Origin: JACKJA01 sp050297015
GTDB lineage: Bacteria > Pseudomonadota > Alphaproteobacteria > Micavibrionales > Micavibrionaceae
Assembly (NCBI GenBank): GCA_050297015.1
Contig: JBNKRZ010000005.1
Coordinates: 229,624-293,623, forward strand
DNA length: 64,000 nt
Reading direction: 5' to 3'
Under the pieces are notes generated by a model. The model was not told the origin of the DNA. It saw only the letters and a list, made by a program, of their open reading frames with translations, and ran no database searches. This document shows, one piece after another, positions 41,477 to 50,890 of this stretch. The position numbers and the translations under genes are program-made. The stretch's first letter is position 1. Each line of letters opens with the position of its first letter.

Positions 41477-43038
41477 GGCAAAAAAATACAGTGTTTTTAG
41501 ATTTTATAAAAAAGCATATTTTTAGTGGTGTGTTGTGTTTGACCTTTATTTTGGTTTTAGTCAGCTTTTATCCTTATTTATTGAATTTAGTAAAAGCATG
41601 GAATACCGAGGAATATAGCCACGGTTTCTTATTGCCTGTCATTGCATCCTTTATAGGTTGGCATAAACTTGCAGAAAAAACGCCTGATTTAGATAAGCCA
41701 TCATATACAGGAATAATCATTCTGATTTTGGGTTTTTTATTTTTGCTGGTCTCACAGCTATCAGCTTTTGAACCACCGGCGCATTATGGCTTTTTATTGT
41801 GTTTCACAGGGATATTGCTTTCTTTTTACGGCATATCATTTGTTAAAGCCGTTTCTCCCGCTTTAGTATATTTGATTTTTTGTATTCCTCTTCCCAAACT
41901 TATTGAAGTTATTCTTTCAGCAAAGTTACAGCTTATTTCATCAACGTTTGGCGTGTATATGCTTCAAACAATGGGGTACACCGTTTTTCAGGAAGGTAAT
42001 ATTATTGATCTTGGCTATCAAAAACTTCAGGTCGTCGAAGCATGTAGTGGCTTACGCTATCTCTTTCCCCTTATGAGTCTGGGGTTTCTTATCGCTTTAC
42101 TTCTGGAAGATAAATTATGGAAACGCGCATTTGTTTTTCTATCGACAATTCCGATAACTATCGTCATGAATTCTTTGCGGATTGCTTGGGTCGGCGTTCT
42201 GGTGAACTGGAAAGGCGCAGATATGGCAGAAGGATTAATCCATGATCTTCAGGGGTTAACTGTATTCTTTGTAGCGTTTGTTGTCTTTTTGGCAGAAACT
42301 TGGGTTCTAACAAAGTTTAGTAAAAACAATGCCAGAATAAAATATGAATATTTGGGATTCGCCTCAGGAACAATAGGGAAAGGGCGCCCTGTTTTAGGAG
42401 GCTCAATTTTATTGGCATTTACAATTTGCCTCTTTTTCTCTGTCGTTCAGTACTCCGGGGTAACGGAAAAACGGCAACAATATATTCCGGAACGTGAAAA
42501 ATTTTATTCCTTTCCAACACAAATAGATGATTGGCATGCGCAAAAAGAATTTCTAGATAAAGAAATATTGAGAGCGTTACACCTTACAGATTATATATCC
42601 TATAACTTCACTAAGGAAAATGTTGAAGCTCCCATAAATCTTTATATCGCCTACTATGAAAAACAAGGTATCGGGCGTTCCATTCACTCCCCTGCGAACT
42701 GTATTCCCGGTGGGGGATGGAAAATCACACAAAAAAGTACTATAGACATACCACTTGAAAACAATGATCTTCCTATCGTGAAAATAAAAATTGAAAAAGA
42801 TCAAAGCAAGGCTCTGGTTTACTATTGGTTTGCACAACGCGGGCGTATCATAAACAGCCAATACGGCGCAAAATTCTATCTTTTTGTTGATTCAATAATG
42901 AAGAACCGTACGGATGGAGCGCTAATTAGACTAACAGTCCCTGTTGCAAGTACGGCAAGCGAACAAGAAACGGATACGGAGGTGCAAAACTTTATTAAGG
43001 ATATATATCCTTTAATTCAAAAATATATACCAAACTAA
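41464..43038 (+). CDS. Exosortase fused to EpsI-type domain (XrtA/EpsI)
   Basis: 524 aa. The N-terminal part (about 1-290) is a multipass exosortase: Cys in VVEACSGLRYLFPLMSLGF, Arg in MNSLRIAWVGVL and His in AEGLIHDLQGLTV form the transpeptidase-type triad. The C-terminal part (about 340-524) is an EpsI/DUF3485 domain with GIGRSIHSPANCIPGGGW. Exosortase-EpsI fusions serve exopolysaccharide loci and PEP-CTERM protein sorting. ATG 41464 or 41473 could be the start; the latter would overlap the LamG stop as ATGA. Next gene is 27 nt downstream. Confidence 0.88.
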   Translation: MGNMRQKNTVFLDFIKKHIFSGVLCLTFILVLVSFYPYLLNLVKAWNTEEYSHGFLLPVIASFIGWHKLAEKTPDLDKPSYTGIIILILGFLFLLVSQLSAFEPPAHYGFLLCFTGILLSFYGISFVKAVSPALVYLIFCIPLPKLIEVILSAKLQLISSTFGVYMLQTMGYTVFQEGNIIDLGYQKLQVVEACSGLRYLFPLMSLGFLIALLLEDKLWKRAFVFLSTIPITIVMNSLRIAWVGVLVNWKGADMAEGLIHDLQGLTVFFVAFVVFLAETWVLTKFSKNNARIKYEYLGFASGTIGKGRPVLGGSILLAFTICLFFSVVQYSGVTEKRQQYIPEREKFYSFPTQIDDWHAQKEFLDKEILRALHLTDYISYNFTKENVEAPINLYIAYYEKQGIGRSIHSPANCIPGGGWKITQKSTIDIPLENNDLPIVKIKIEKDQSKALVYYWFAQRGRIINSQYGAKFYLFVDSIMKNRTDGALIRLTVPVASTASEQETDTEVQNFIKDIYPLIQKYIPN

Positions 43039-43065
43039 AAAGACAAAAAGATAAAATAACAAACG

Positions 43066-44283
43066 ATGAAAAAGATATTACTTAGTGCATATGCTTGTGA
43101 ACCAAATAGAGGTTCTGAACCCGGTTTAGGGTGGTTATGGGCAGATGAAATGGCCGCAAAAGGATGGGATGTCACTGTTCTAACTTCGGAAAAAAGACAT
43201 GGGCCAGCTATTCGGAAATATTTAAACGGTAAAGAAGCTCCTTTTAAAATTATCTATATCGATTTTCCATGGCCAGGCCCCGGAGAACATGTTTGGGCAC
43301 AGAATCTACACTATTTTATTTGGCTTATTTTTGCAGGCTTACAATCAAGAACGCTAAAAAAGAATAATATTAAATTTGATTGGTGCCAGCAAATAACATG
43401 GGCCAGCATGCGCTATCCCTGTTTTTTAGCAAAAAACGGCAAGCTTATACTTGGCCCCATGGGGGGAACAGAAGAGCCAAATTGGAAAATTGTTCAGTGT
43501 TTCGGCAAAAAATCATATCTATTTGAAAAGCTAAGAATAGTCTCGGTCACACTCCCCCACCTATTAAAAATATCTCTTTTATGGTTAAAAAGAGCTGACG
43601 TCATAGCACTCGCTAATCATAGTTGTTTAACCCACTTACCTAAAAGCCAAAGAGAAAAGGCTATTGTTTTCCCGGCCATATCTCTCCACAATTTTGATTT
43701 AGGATCTCCCAAAATAATAGACCCATATAATCCTATAAAGCTGCTTTTTGTTGGTCGATTACTATCATGGAAAGGCGTTAATCTTATCCTTTCTACCCTT
43801 TCAGAATTACATAAAAAAAATATTGCTTTTTCATGCTCATTTTTAGGAGAAGGCCCGGAACTGGAGAAGCTACAAATAGACGCCAAAATAATGGGAATAG
43901 ATGATAAAATCGAATTCAAGCCATGGATAGAAAGAAACAAAACTTATTCATTTTATGACTCTCACGATTTATTTATTTTTCCAAGTCTACATGATTCCGG
44001 AGGGATGGTTGTTCTTGAAGCTGTGGCAAGAGGCCTTCCTGTGATTTGTCTTAACACGGGAGGTCCTCCTATGTTTGTAGACAATTCTTGCGGCAAAATA
44101 ATTCCGAACGATTTAGATTGGGAAGAAACAGTCCAAAAATTAAGTTCCGCCGTTATTGAATTATCAGAACACGAACGATATAACGCGGCATCCAATATGG
44201 CCATTGAGAAAGCGAAATCTTTTCAAGCAGGAAAAGCTATAACTTCTTTTTGGAAAATGGTGGAAAAGAAAGAACAAAACTAA
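43066..44283 (+). CDS. Glycosyltransferase, GT-B fold (family 4-like)
   Basis: 405 aa. It begins MKKILLSAYACEPNRGSEPGLGWLWADEMA, with the Gly-rich N-terminal loop of GT4 enzymes. The C-terminal half has LLFVGRLLSWKGVNLILSTLSEL, GEGPELEKLQID and the nucleotide-sugar E-x7-E motif in PSLHDSGGMVVLEAVARGLPVICLNTGGPP. It adds a sugar to the EPS repeat unit on the cytosolic face; donor and acceptor are unknown. Its stop is directly followed by the start of the polymerase/ligase gene. Confidence 0.9.
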   Translation: MKKILLSAYACEPNRGSEPGLGWLWADEMAAKGWDVTVLTSEKRHGPAIRKYLNGKEAPFKIIYIDFPWPGPGEHVWAQNLHYFIWLIFAGLQSRTLKKNNIKFDWCQQITWASMRYPCFLAKNGKLILGPMGGTEEPNWKIVQCFGKKSYLFEKLRIVSVTLPHLLKISLLWLKRADVIALANHSCLTHLPKSQREKAIVFPAISLHNFDLGSPKIIDPYNPIKLLFVGRLLSWKGVNLILSTLSELHKKNIAFSCSFLGEGPELEKLQIDAKIMGIDDKIEFKPWIERNKTYSFYDSHDLFIFPSLHDSGGMVVLEAVARGLPVICLNTGGPPMFVDNSCGKIIPNDLDWEETVQKLSSAVIELSEHERYNAASNMAIEKAKSFQAGKAITSFWKMVEKKEQN

Positions 44284-45462
44284 ATGCTTCTGAACGAAAA
44301 AAAAACACATCTTACAGAAAATAAAGGAACGGGTTATGTTCTTGCGACTGGTTTCACACAAGCTCTGGTTATATTTTGTATCCTAATTACAGTATTTAGC
44401 GGCATTGTTCGGGACAATCCTTTGCGATACGCCGTCTATATTGTGCCTTTCCTTTTTTTCCTAGAGTGTTTTATTAACCCCGACCTTACCCAAAAAATAG
44501 ATAAAAAAGCCTTGGGACTTTTTTCTTTTATGCTTCTGCTTTTTATTTATCCAGCTTATAACTACCATGGAGAAGGCGTAAATAACCTTGTCTTCACCCT
44601 GCTTCCATTTTTGGCCCTTACAGTTCCTGTCAAAGTCGAGTTTAAGTGGCTTAAAATCCTAACTATTTTATTATGTTTAGGACAAATTATATTAACAATT
44701 CACGGCGGTTTTTCATTCCATAAGCTGCTTCATGCAAACATACTTGAACATACATTTAAGACACAGAGCCATTCCATTCCCTTTATTATTGGCCTTCTTC
44801 TTGTTCCTCTATATTTAAAGAAAGAAAAGTCTCTTATCGCTTTATGTTTGTTTTGTTTGCTTATTGGGGAGAAACGTATTGTTATTTTAGGGGCTATCGT
44901 AGGGGGGATCGCTTTATTTGCATCAAAACTATTACCATTGATAAATAAGCATAGAGGCTTTGTCTTTGTTATCCTTGTATCTGTCACAATGGTTATTAAT
45001 ATTTTCTTGCCGGATATTTATAGTTTTATTGCGAAGTATTATGGATTGGACGTACATGCGTTTACTTCCGGACGATTTGTCGCACAGTCATATGCGTATG
45101 AAAAACTTTTTACCAGAGACACTTTTGATCTTCTTTTCGGCAGCGGTCTGGGATATGCAGACTACAGAGCTGGTCTTGGCTGGGGCTATCAAGGCCCACA
45201 AATTCACAATGATTATCTAAGGCTTCTTTTGGATATGGGTTTTGTTTCCGGTATTCTTTTTGTTTTATGCCTGATTAGAATAGTGAAAAAGGGGCCGTAC
45301 GCCCCATATCTATTCCCCTATATCATTACTCTCTGGTTTACAGACAATACGCTTATCTATGCTTTTTTTGGGTTAGTTCTTTCATTACTTGTTATGGAAC
45401 AGCGTGATGCACCTTCCCGTTCGCCCAAAGAACCCCTATTGAAAAAAGAGAGTCTTCCTTAG
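44284..45462 (+). CDS. O-antigen ligase/polymerase-family membrane protein (Wzy-like)
   Basis: 392 aa with about 10-12 hydrophobic helices. The large periplasmic loop carries LLFGSGLGYADYRAGLGWGYQGPQIHNDYLRLLLDMGFVSG, the WaaL/Wzy-type signature with the conserved His (about residue 310). It either polymerises EPS repeat units or ligates them to a carrier. Start ATG 44284 abuts the previous stop. It is the last gene of the rightward EPS operon; its stop codon is the first triplet of the repeat at 45460. Confidence 0.85.
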   Translation: MLLNEKKTHLTENKGTGYVLATGFTQALVIFCILITVFSGIVRDNPLRYAVYIVPFLFFLECFINPDLTQKIDKKALGLFSFMLLLFIYPAYNYHGEGVNNLVFTLLPFLALTVPVKVEFKWLKILTILLCLGQIILTIHGGFSFHKLLHANILEHTFKTQSHSIPFIIGLLLVPLYLKKEKSLIALCLFCLLIGEKRIVILGAIVGGIALFASKLLPLINKHRGFVFVILVSVTMVINIFLPDIYSFIAKYYGLDVHAFTSGRFVAQSYAYEKLFTRDTFDLLFGSGLGYADYRAGLGWGYQGPQIHNDYLRLLLDMGFVSGILFVLCLIRIVKKGPYAPYLFPYIITLWFTDNTLIYAFFGLVLSLLVMEQRDAPSRSPKEPLLKKESLP

Positions 45463-45473
45463 ATACTGTAGTC
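45460..45473 (+). repeat. Solo terminal-repeat copy (tagatactgtagtc)
   Basis: 14 bp identical to the end of the MITE at 11802-11969, at the junction of the convergent ligase and beta-helix genes. The TAG is also the ligase stop. The complementary end is at 54335-54358, facing it. Confidence 0.6.
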
Positions 45474-45474
45474 T

Positions 45475-47097
45475 TTATTGGTGGCTTATGTCTTTCGCAT
45501 TCATTCCATGCTCATATTTAATGGATTGAGAGCATCTGATGAAATTATTGTTTTTCAATGAAACACCAACGGGCTGATGTTTTCCTTTGCCGCTCCATAG
45601 CGCAATGCCTACACTAAAGCCCACAGGACAATCCTCAACCTTGTTCCCTTCGAAGCGGGGGGCATGAACAAGGCAATCATTGTATTGGGAATGCGCCTTT
45701 AAACTGATGGTAAGTGCGCTCATGCCCGCGCAAACATAGGGCGTCATGCCTTGCCATGAGGGGTTGCGCGCAAAGCCACATGAAGAAATATAATTATCCT
45801 TTACGACAGAATTGATCTGGCTTCCATAAAGCATAATTCCGGTTTTTCCTGCATTTTTGATCTCATTATTTTCGATTAGTGTGTTCAGGGGAGCCCAAGC
45901 AACAGCAATGGATGTTCCCGATGAAAGTGAAGGGAAATTATTATTCTCGATCTCTATGAAATTACTGCCTGGCGTGTGTTTCTTAACAACCGCACTGTGT
46001 CCTGCATAAGGGCCATCCAGAATAAAAACCGCGTGCCCTTTCAAATTCTGTGTCACCGTCTTTTCAAAAAGAGCTTTTATAAAAAATTCCCCTTCATTCA
46101 TATCTTCTGTTAGATGTCCGAAATAAGTTTTCGTATTATAATCTACGCTGATGCCTTCCTCAGAGACGTTGAAAATTTTATTGCCGGTGATCTTATTATC
46201 AGAGATTTTACCCAAACGTTGGCTTATGATAATTACACCAGTTCTCGTTTTTCCATCGCCGGTAATTTGGTTGTCTTTAATTATATTTCTTTCGAAATCC
46301 CCGCTTAATTGAACGCCATATCCTTCCACACAAGAACATTTGTTTCTTTCTATTCGTCCATCAGAAAGACCATCGCAAAATATGGGATACCCCCCGAAAG
46401 AGGATATTTGGTTATTAATAACGGAACAATTTTTGTTCACATTTAGCCATATTCCCGTGCCTCCGGAAACCACGCATTCTTGAATACGAACATCGCGTGC
46501 AGCATAATCAATCTTTACAACCGGCTTAAATCCTTTTTCTTTTCCGATGAAGCTGGGGCCGGATAAGAAAACCCCGGTTTGCAGTATCCATTTCCCCTTA
46601 ACAACATTAACCACACCTTTCCCGACAACAGAAACGTGCGGTGGCACAACAATATTCTTATCGGTTAGATAATGCCCATTAAGTATGACGTTAGTGTCTT
46701 TATGCTCTTGCGCAAAAGCCAAGGCATCATTGATGGCCTGGCAGTCGGGGGATGTTCCATCGGATAACGCCCCGAACATAATAGGGTCAACATTGTCCTC
46801 ATTCAAAAGCCACAAAGAGCCGTCTTTATGCTGAATTGTTCCTGTGCCAAGTGCTGTGTTTCGTTTGATGCGCTTATATTTTGCCGTCAATGGAGGGGAA
46901 GATTCATTAAATCTATGAATTTGAATTTCTTGCGTAGGTGCAGATAATGTTGAATTCAAAAAGTCGGAAACTGTTTCGAAAAAGGGAAGCGTACTATTTG
47001 ATTGCGAAAACGAATTTCGTATCCATAAGGGAACGGACAGAAACAAGGGCGCAGATATTAAGGCGCCAATAAATGCTCGCCTCTTACAACTAATCAT
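45475..47097 (-). CDS. Right-handed beta-helix protein, probable exported polysaccharide-active enzyme
   Basis: 540 aa from ATG 47097 (MISCKRRAFIGALISAPLFL); the longer frame is less likely. A twin-Arg then hydrophobic stretch suggests export by Tat or Sec. Residues about 120-520 show the repeated short strands with Asn-rich turns of pectate-lyase-like beta-helices (SVINNQISSFGGYPIF, GRIERNKCSCVEGYG, NIIKDNQITGDGKT, NTLIENNEIKNAGKTGIML, SVVKDNYISSCGF). It may cleave or bind the exopolysaccharide. Its start overlaps the stop of the DUF2264 gene by 8 nt, so the two are coupled. Confidence 0.75.
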   Translation of the reverse strand: MISCKRRAFIGALISAPLFLSVPLWIRNSFSQSNSTLPFFETVSDFLNSTLSAPTQEIQIHRFNESSPPLTAKYKRIKRNTALGTGTIQHKDGSLWLLNEDNVDPIMFGALSDGTSPDCQAINDALAFAQEHKDTNVILNGHYLTDKNIVVPPHVSVVGKGVVNVVKGKWILQTGVFLSGPSFIGKEKGFKPVVKIDYAARDVRIQECVVSGGTGIWLNVNKNCSVINNQISSFGGYPIFCDGLSDGRIERNKCSCVEGYGVQLSGDFERNIIKDNQITGDGKTRTGVIIISQRLGKISDNKITGNKIFNVSEEGISVDYNTKTYFGHLTEDMNEGEFFIKALFEKTVTQNLKGHAVFILDGPYAGHSAVVKKHTPGSNFIEIENNNFPSLSSGTSIAVAWAPLNTLIENNEIKNAGKTGIMLYGSQINSVVKDNYISSCGFARNPSWQGMTPYVCAGMSALTISLKAHSQYNDCLVHAPRFEGNKVEDCPVGFSVGIALWSGKGKHQPVGVSLKNNNFIRCSQSIKYEHGMNAKDISHQ

Positions 47098-48607
47098 TTT
47101 CCTCAACCTTGGACGTGCTGTTGTTTTCCTTGTAATCAGGAAAAGGATTGCGCGCTTCATATTTATGAAGATCATATTTTATGGCGTGATTTCCGGGGCG
47201 CATAGGTCTGTGACTTAGCCAGGAAAGAATCTTTTTATGCAACGGAGCATCCTCGGCTGTTGCCTCTGATAATGTGTTGTTTTTAATTGTGATAGATATA
47301 TTTTGCGTTTCTTTTTCTCCCGCAATAATCCATCCAAGTTTGGGGAAATCTAAAACAAAATCATTTTGTTCTACGGGCAATGGTACTTCGGGCGTATCCC
47401 AAAAAGGATCATTATCGGGATGCATAAAAGCAAGCACAAGAGAGCGAAAACTCCATCCGCAGCTACCAGCCCCTGAATAATTATCGACATAACGTAAATC
47501 CTCTTCATAATAACCTTGCGTTACCGTTCCTTCCCGCAGCATCCCTTTTTCAATAAAATGAGACCATGTAATGTTCAGAGCACGCCGCGCAAGGCCTTTA
47601 TTATGATCTGTCGGATTTAATAAAGATAAAGCAAGAAGCGGAGACGGTATAGCGCCACGATAACATAAGCTTCTTCCCATAATGGGGAAGCCGATCGGGG
47701 ATATCAGATGGCTCGTAGTATGCGCCGCCATAGGAAGAATTTCTTCTAGAAAAGAAAAATCAAACGTCTTGTCCAGATAGTGTATCCAGAATAGTTCGTA
47801 GGAAATTCCCCACGTATTATAAAAATCGACGCCCTCGGGCTTATCAAAAAAATAACCGGCTTCAAGGTAATTCTTTTTAAAAGCTTCGTAATGTTTATAG
47901 GCATTAGAATTAAGCGCATATCCCAGACGAGAAAGAATAATGTCTGTTGTTACAATAAAAAGGTGCCAATTATTATCATGTGATTTTTTATCGTTAACCT
48001 GATTAAGCCATGAAAAAACCTGTTTTTTTTGTTCTTCCGAAAAATTATCCCAGATATGCTTCTTCGTAAGCCACAAGATACGGGCGATATCAGGTGCTTC
48101 GACCATACGTTGGTCAAGATCCCCAATGTCTCCCCAATAAAAAGGGCTTTGTGAAGAGGTCCCTTCCAAAATTCCATTGCGTAAAAAAGTTACAATATCA
48201 AAGGTTTTTCCATCCGGCAAAACGACATCGGCGTTTCGGCCCGCTGAAACCCATGAAGCAAGAAGAAGGCCGCTTCGTGCAAAACCCTCAAGCCCGTTGA
48301 CCTTAAAGCCTTGGTAGCTAAGTACCCCCGGATATTGGATCCGTTCATTTTTCTTTGTTTTGAATTGATTTACACCATAGGCAAAATATGAAAAAAGATT
48401 TTTATAACGTTCCAGGGTGTCGGTCGTTGAGAGGAAAGTGTCTTTTGTCTCAATATCTATTTCACTTGGCTTGTCAGAAAACGAGAAATAGCTACTATAT
48501 CCCTCCGCGCCTTTTAGCGTTCGAAGGCCCCAAATGGCGCCGCCCGCACAGAGCAGCATAATGCTGAATAATATAAAAATCAAAATACTGTAATTATAAA
48601 TAAACAA
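47090..48607 (-). CDS. Membrane-anchored DUF2264 protein (probable (alpha/alpha) glycoside-active enzyme)
   Basis: 505 aa. One N-terminal membrane anchor (YNYSILIFILFSIMLLCAGGAIWGL), then a helical domain with YPGVLSYQGFKVNGLEGFARSGLLLASW, RILWLTKKHIWDNFSEEQKKQV, NNWHLFIVTTDI and YSGAGSCGWSF, all like DUF2264 and related (alpha/alpha)6 barrels of polysaccharide lyases and hydrolases. The active site cannot be assigned. With the beta-helix partner it is probably an EPS-processing pair. Confidence 0.7.
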   Translation of the reverse strand: MFIYNYSILIFILFSIMLLCAGGAIWGLRTLKGAEGYSSYFSFSDKPSEIDIETKDTFLSTTDTLERYKNLFSYFAYGVNQFKTKKNERIQYPGVLSYQGFKVNGLEGFARSGLLLASWVSAGRNADVVLPDGKTFDIVTFLRNGILEGTSSQSPFYWGDIGDLDQRMVEAPDIARILWLTKKHIWDNFSEEQKKQVFSWLNQVNDKKSHDNNWHLFIVTTDIILSRLGYALNSNAYKHYEAFKKNYLEAGYFFDKPEGVDFYNTWGISYELFWIHYLDKTFDFSFLEEILPMAAHTTSHLISPIGFPIMGRSLCYRGAIPSPLLALSLLNPTDHNKGLARRALNITWSHFIEKGMLREGTVTQGYYEEDLRYVDNYSGAGSCGWSFRSLVLAFMHPDNDPFWDTPEVPLPVEQNDFVLDFPKLGWIIAGEKETQNISITIKNNTLSEATAEDAPLHKKILSWLSHRPMRPGNHAIKYDLHKYEARNPFPDYKENNSTSKVEEND

Positions 48608-48710
48608 GGCGCTTCCTTTATCATTTTCAAAGACTTTTCTCTTTGAGAGATTGCATATAAATAGACAATAAATTATAAATATTTAACAGGGATTTTATAG
48701 GTTTTTTTAC

Positions 48711-49730
48711 ATGCATTTTTTCTTATCAAAAAAAATAGATGCACCGGCATCCGGTACGTTCTTTATAGACATATTAAGAGCATTGGCCATCATATTTGTA
48801 GTTAATTCACATCTGGATACCATTTATCCTTATAGTTTTCTTGGTACCGGGGGAATGTTCGGCGATCAATTGTTCTTCTTTATATCCGGTTATACTCTTT
48901 ACTTGAGCTATCAACACAAACAAAGATCCTTTTTCCAATGGATCGGGCATAGACTTTTAAGGGTTTACGAGCCTGTCCTTATTATAGGACTTTTCTTTAT
49001 TTTTATAGGATTTAAGCACATAACATCCATATCGGATTTCTTTTGGACGCTGATGGCATCAAAAGATTATTGGTTTTTGCCCGCCATCGCCGGCTTCTAT
49101 TTTCCTGTATATTTTCTTATAAAAGGCAATATTTCTGAGAAAACATATATGGCCCTTTTCGCTTTATTGGGCATTTTATATTTGAGCGCTTATTCTATCT
49201 TGGTCGATAAAACATCATGGAGCATGGAAAACGTCATATATTTCAAATGTATTTACTATTTCTTTGTTATCTCTTTTGGCGTTTTGGTCGCTCGTTTTTA
49301 CACTTTTCAAAAAGGCCGTATTAAAGATTTAGGCATTCTTATCCTGTTAACCGGCTTGTTTTACGGGACATTAGGTCTGATAAAGTACACAGACCATTTT
49401 GAATATCAGGCCCTTGCTCATCCTATTGCTTTTATGTGGTTAATCGCCCTTTTCCGCGCCGTTCAATACGAACCACTTCAGTTGTGGATCAAGAAATATT
49501 TTTCTTCTGTGATATCCTTCCTTGCCAGGACAACATTGCAGATATATTTGCTGCACATGTTCTTTGTGCTCCATCCTCTTGTCAAGGAAGCATCATTCCC
49601 GATGAATATCGTTATGGTTATCATCCCGACTTTAATTCTTGCCGGACTATTTGAGAAAATATCTTTTGCAGAATTCACGCGTTCAACGAAAAAGAAAAGC
49701 GCTGAAATTGAAAACATTAAAGCCACTTAA
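48711..49730 (+). CDS. Acyltransferase-3-family membrane protein (OafA-like)
   Basis: 339 aa, ten or so hydrophobic helices. FIDILRALAIIFVVNSHLDTIYP holds the conserved His of the family near residue 37 (LRAxAIxxVxxxH). Other hallmarks are GMFGDQLFFFISGYTLYLSY and RLLRVYEPVLIIGLFF. It O-acylates (often O-acetylates) sugars of surface polysaccharide. It is divergent from the DUF2264 gene and convergent with the glycosyltransferase gene, with 2 bp between stops. Confidence 0.85.
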   Translation: MHFFLSKKIDAPASGTFFIDILRALAIIFVVNSHLDTIYPYSFLGTGGMFGDQLFFFISGYTLYLSYQHKQRSFFQWIGHRLLRVYEPVLIIGLFFIFIGFKHITSISDFFWTLMASKDYWFLPAIAGFYFPVYFLIKGNISEKTYMALFALLGILYLSAYSILVDKTSWSMENVIYFKCIYYFFVISFGVLVARFYTFQKGRIKDLGILILLTGLFYGTLGLIKYTDHFEYQALAHPIAFMWLIALFRAVQYEPLQLWIKKYFSSVISFLARTTLQIYLLHMFFVLHPLVKEASFPMNIVMVIIPTLILAGLFEKISFAEFTRSTKKKSAEIENIKAT

Positions 49731-49732
49731 AA

Positions 49733-50890
49733 TCAGGAAAATTTTTCTATAGCATCCTTATAAATTTTCTCAAGAGAAGCTATTCCGGCGGATGGAGAAA
49801 AGTTTTCTTCATATAGTTTTCGGCCTTCAAGCCCCCATTTGGTGAGCTCTTTTTCGTTGTTATATACCTCTATAAGGGTTTTTCTCCATGCCTCTACATC
49901 TCCTGCGGGAATAACCCGGCCTGTTTTGTGATCTTGCACAATTTCGGCCAAAGAGCCAATTTCCGAAACAAGTAAGGGCGTTCCGGTTGCCATAGCTTCG
50001 AGAACGACCATTGGGAATCCCTCATACCAATGGGATGGCACGACCAGCGCCTGGGCTTTTTTTAAATGCGCCATAACCTCTTTCGGTGAAAGCAGCCCCA
50101 AAAAACGAACCTTATCCGAGCTATATTTCTGGAGGCTTTCTTTTTCCGGGCCATCACCAATAAGGTCGATGTTAATATCCAAATCACTTGCGGCCTGTAA
50201 AAAGGTTTCTACGCCTTTTTCCTTGGTCATACGGCCGATATAAAGAATTTTATTGTCGCGTAGTTCTTCACCCCGACCGATGTCATTTAAACAATTTCCC
50301 CGCACAACGATGCTCTCATCAGGGAAGTTGCCCTTCAAGTACCGGCTTTTAGCAAAATGCGTTAAAGCTATTAATGTGATCGTATTGGGGTAAGAAGATA
50401 TAAGTTTTTTTAAGTATGGCCCGATCGTACTAACGCAAGCTGAGCCTATCAGAGAGTTTCGGTAGCATCGGTGTAACAGGCCGGAAAGGCGCGTGCCTGT
50501 TACACAATCCTCACAAATCTGTCCATCCCTTAGAAGTATACCGCCGACACAAAGAGGCCTGAAATTATGTAGCGTTAAAACAACCGGAACCTTTTGTTCT
50601 GCGGCGCATTCAATGACGGCGGGAGAAAGAGTCGGGAAGAAATTATGGATATGAACAATGTCAGGTTTGAAATCCTGCAATGCTTTAGAAAATAATGATA
50701 CAGAATCGGGGTTTTTGAGAACGTGCACCGCAGCCAATGCCTTGGCTTTGAAACCTGATATATGGTCATTGGTTAATACTAACCTATGCACATCATGTCC
50801 GGCTTCTTCTAACAATGCGGTCTCATTATGAAAGACCGTGTCTTCCCCGCCTTTTTGCTGATAAGCTGTGTGGGCAACAAGAATTTTCAT
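49733..50890 (-). CDS. Glycosyltransferase, GT4 family
   Basis: 385 aa. N-terminal MKILVAHTAYQQKGGEDTVFHNE with the GG loop, IVHIHNFFPTLSP, then ILYIGRMTKEKGVETFLQAA and the E-x7-E motif VVPSHWYEGFPMVVLEAMATGTPLLVSEIGSLAE. GT-B retaining enzyme, probably part of EPS repeat-unit assembly. Its start is shared with the last base of the WecG-type gene stop at 50890, so it is coupled in the leftward EPS operon. Confidence 0.92.
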   Translation of the reverse strand: MKILVAHTAYQQKGGEDTVFHNETALLEEAGHDVHRLVLTNDHISGFKAKALAAVHVLKNPDSVSLFSKALQDFKPDIVHIHNFFPTLSPAVIECAAEQKVPVVLTLHNFRPLCVGGILLRDGQICEDCVTGTRLSGLLHRCYRNSLIGSACVSTIGPYLKKLISSYPNTITLIALTHFAKSRYLKGNFPDESIVVRGNCLNDIGRGEELRDNKILYIGRMTKEKGVETFLQAASDLDINIDLIGDGPEKESLQKYSSDKVRFLGLLSPKEVMAHLKKAQALVVPSHWYEGFPMVVLEAMATGTPLLVSEIGSLAEIVQDHKTGRVIPAGDVEAWRKTLIEVYNNEKELTKWGLEGRKLYEENFSPSAGIASLEKIYKDAIEKFS

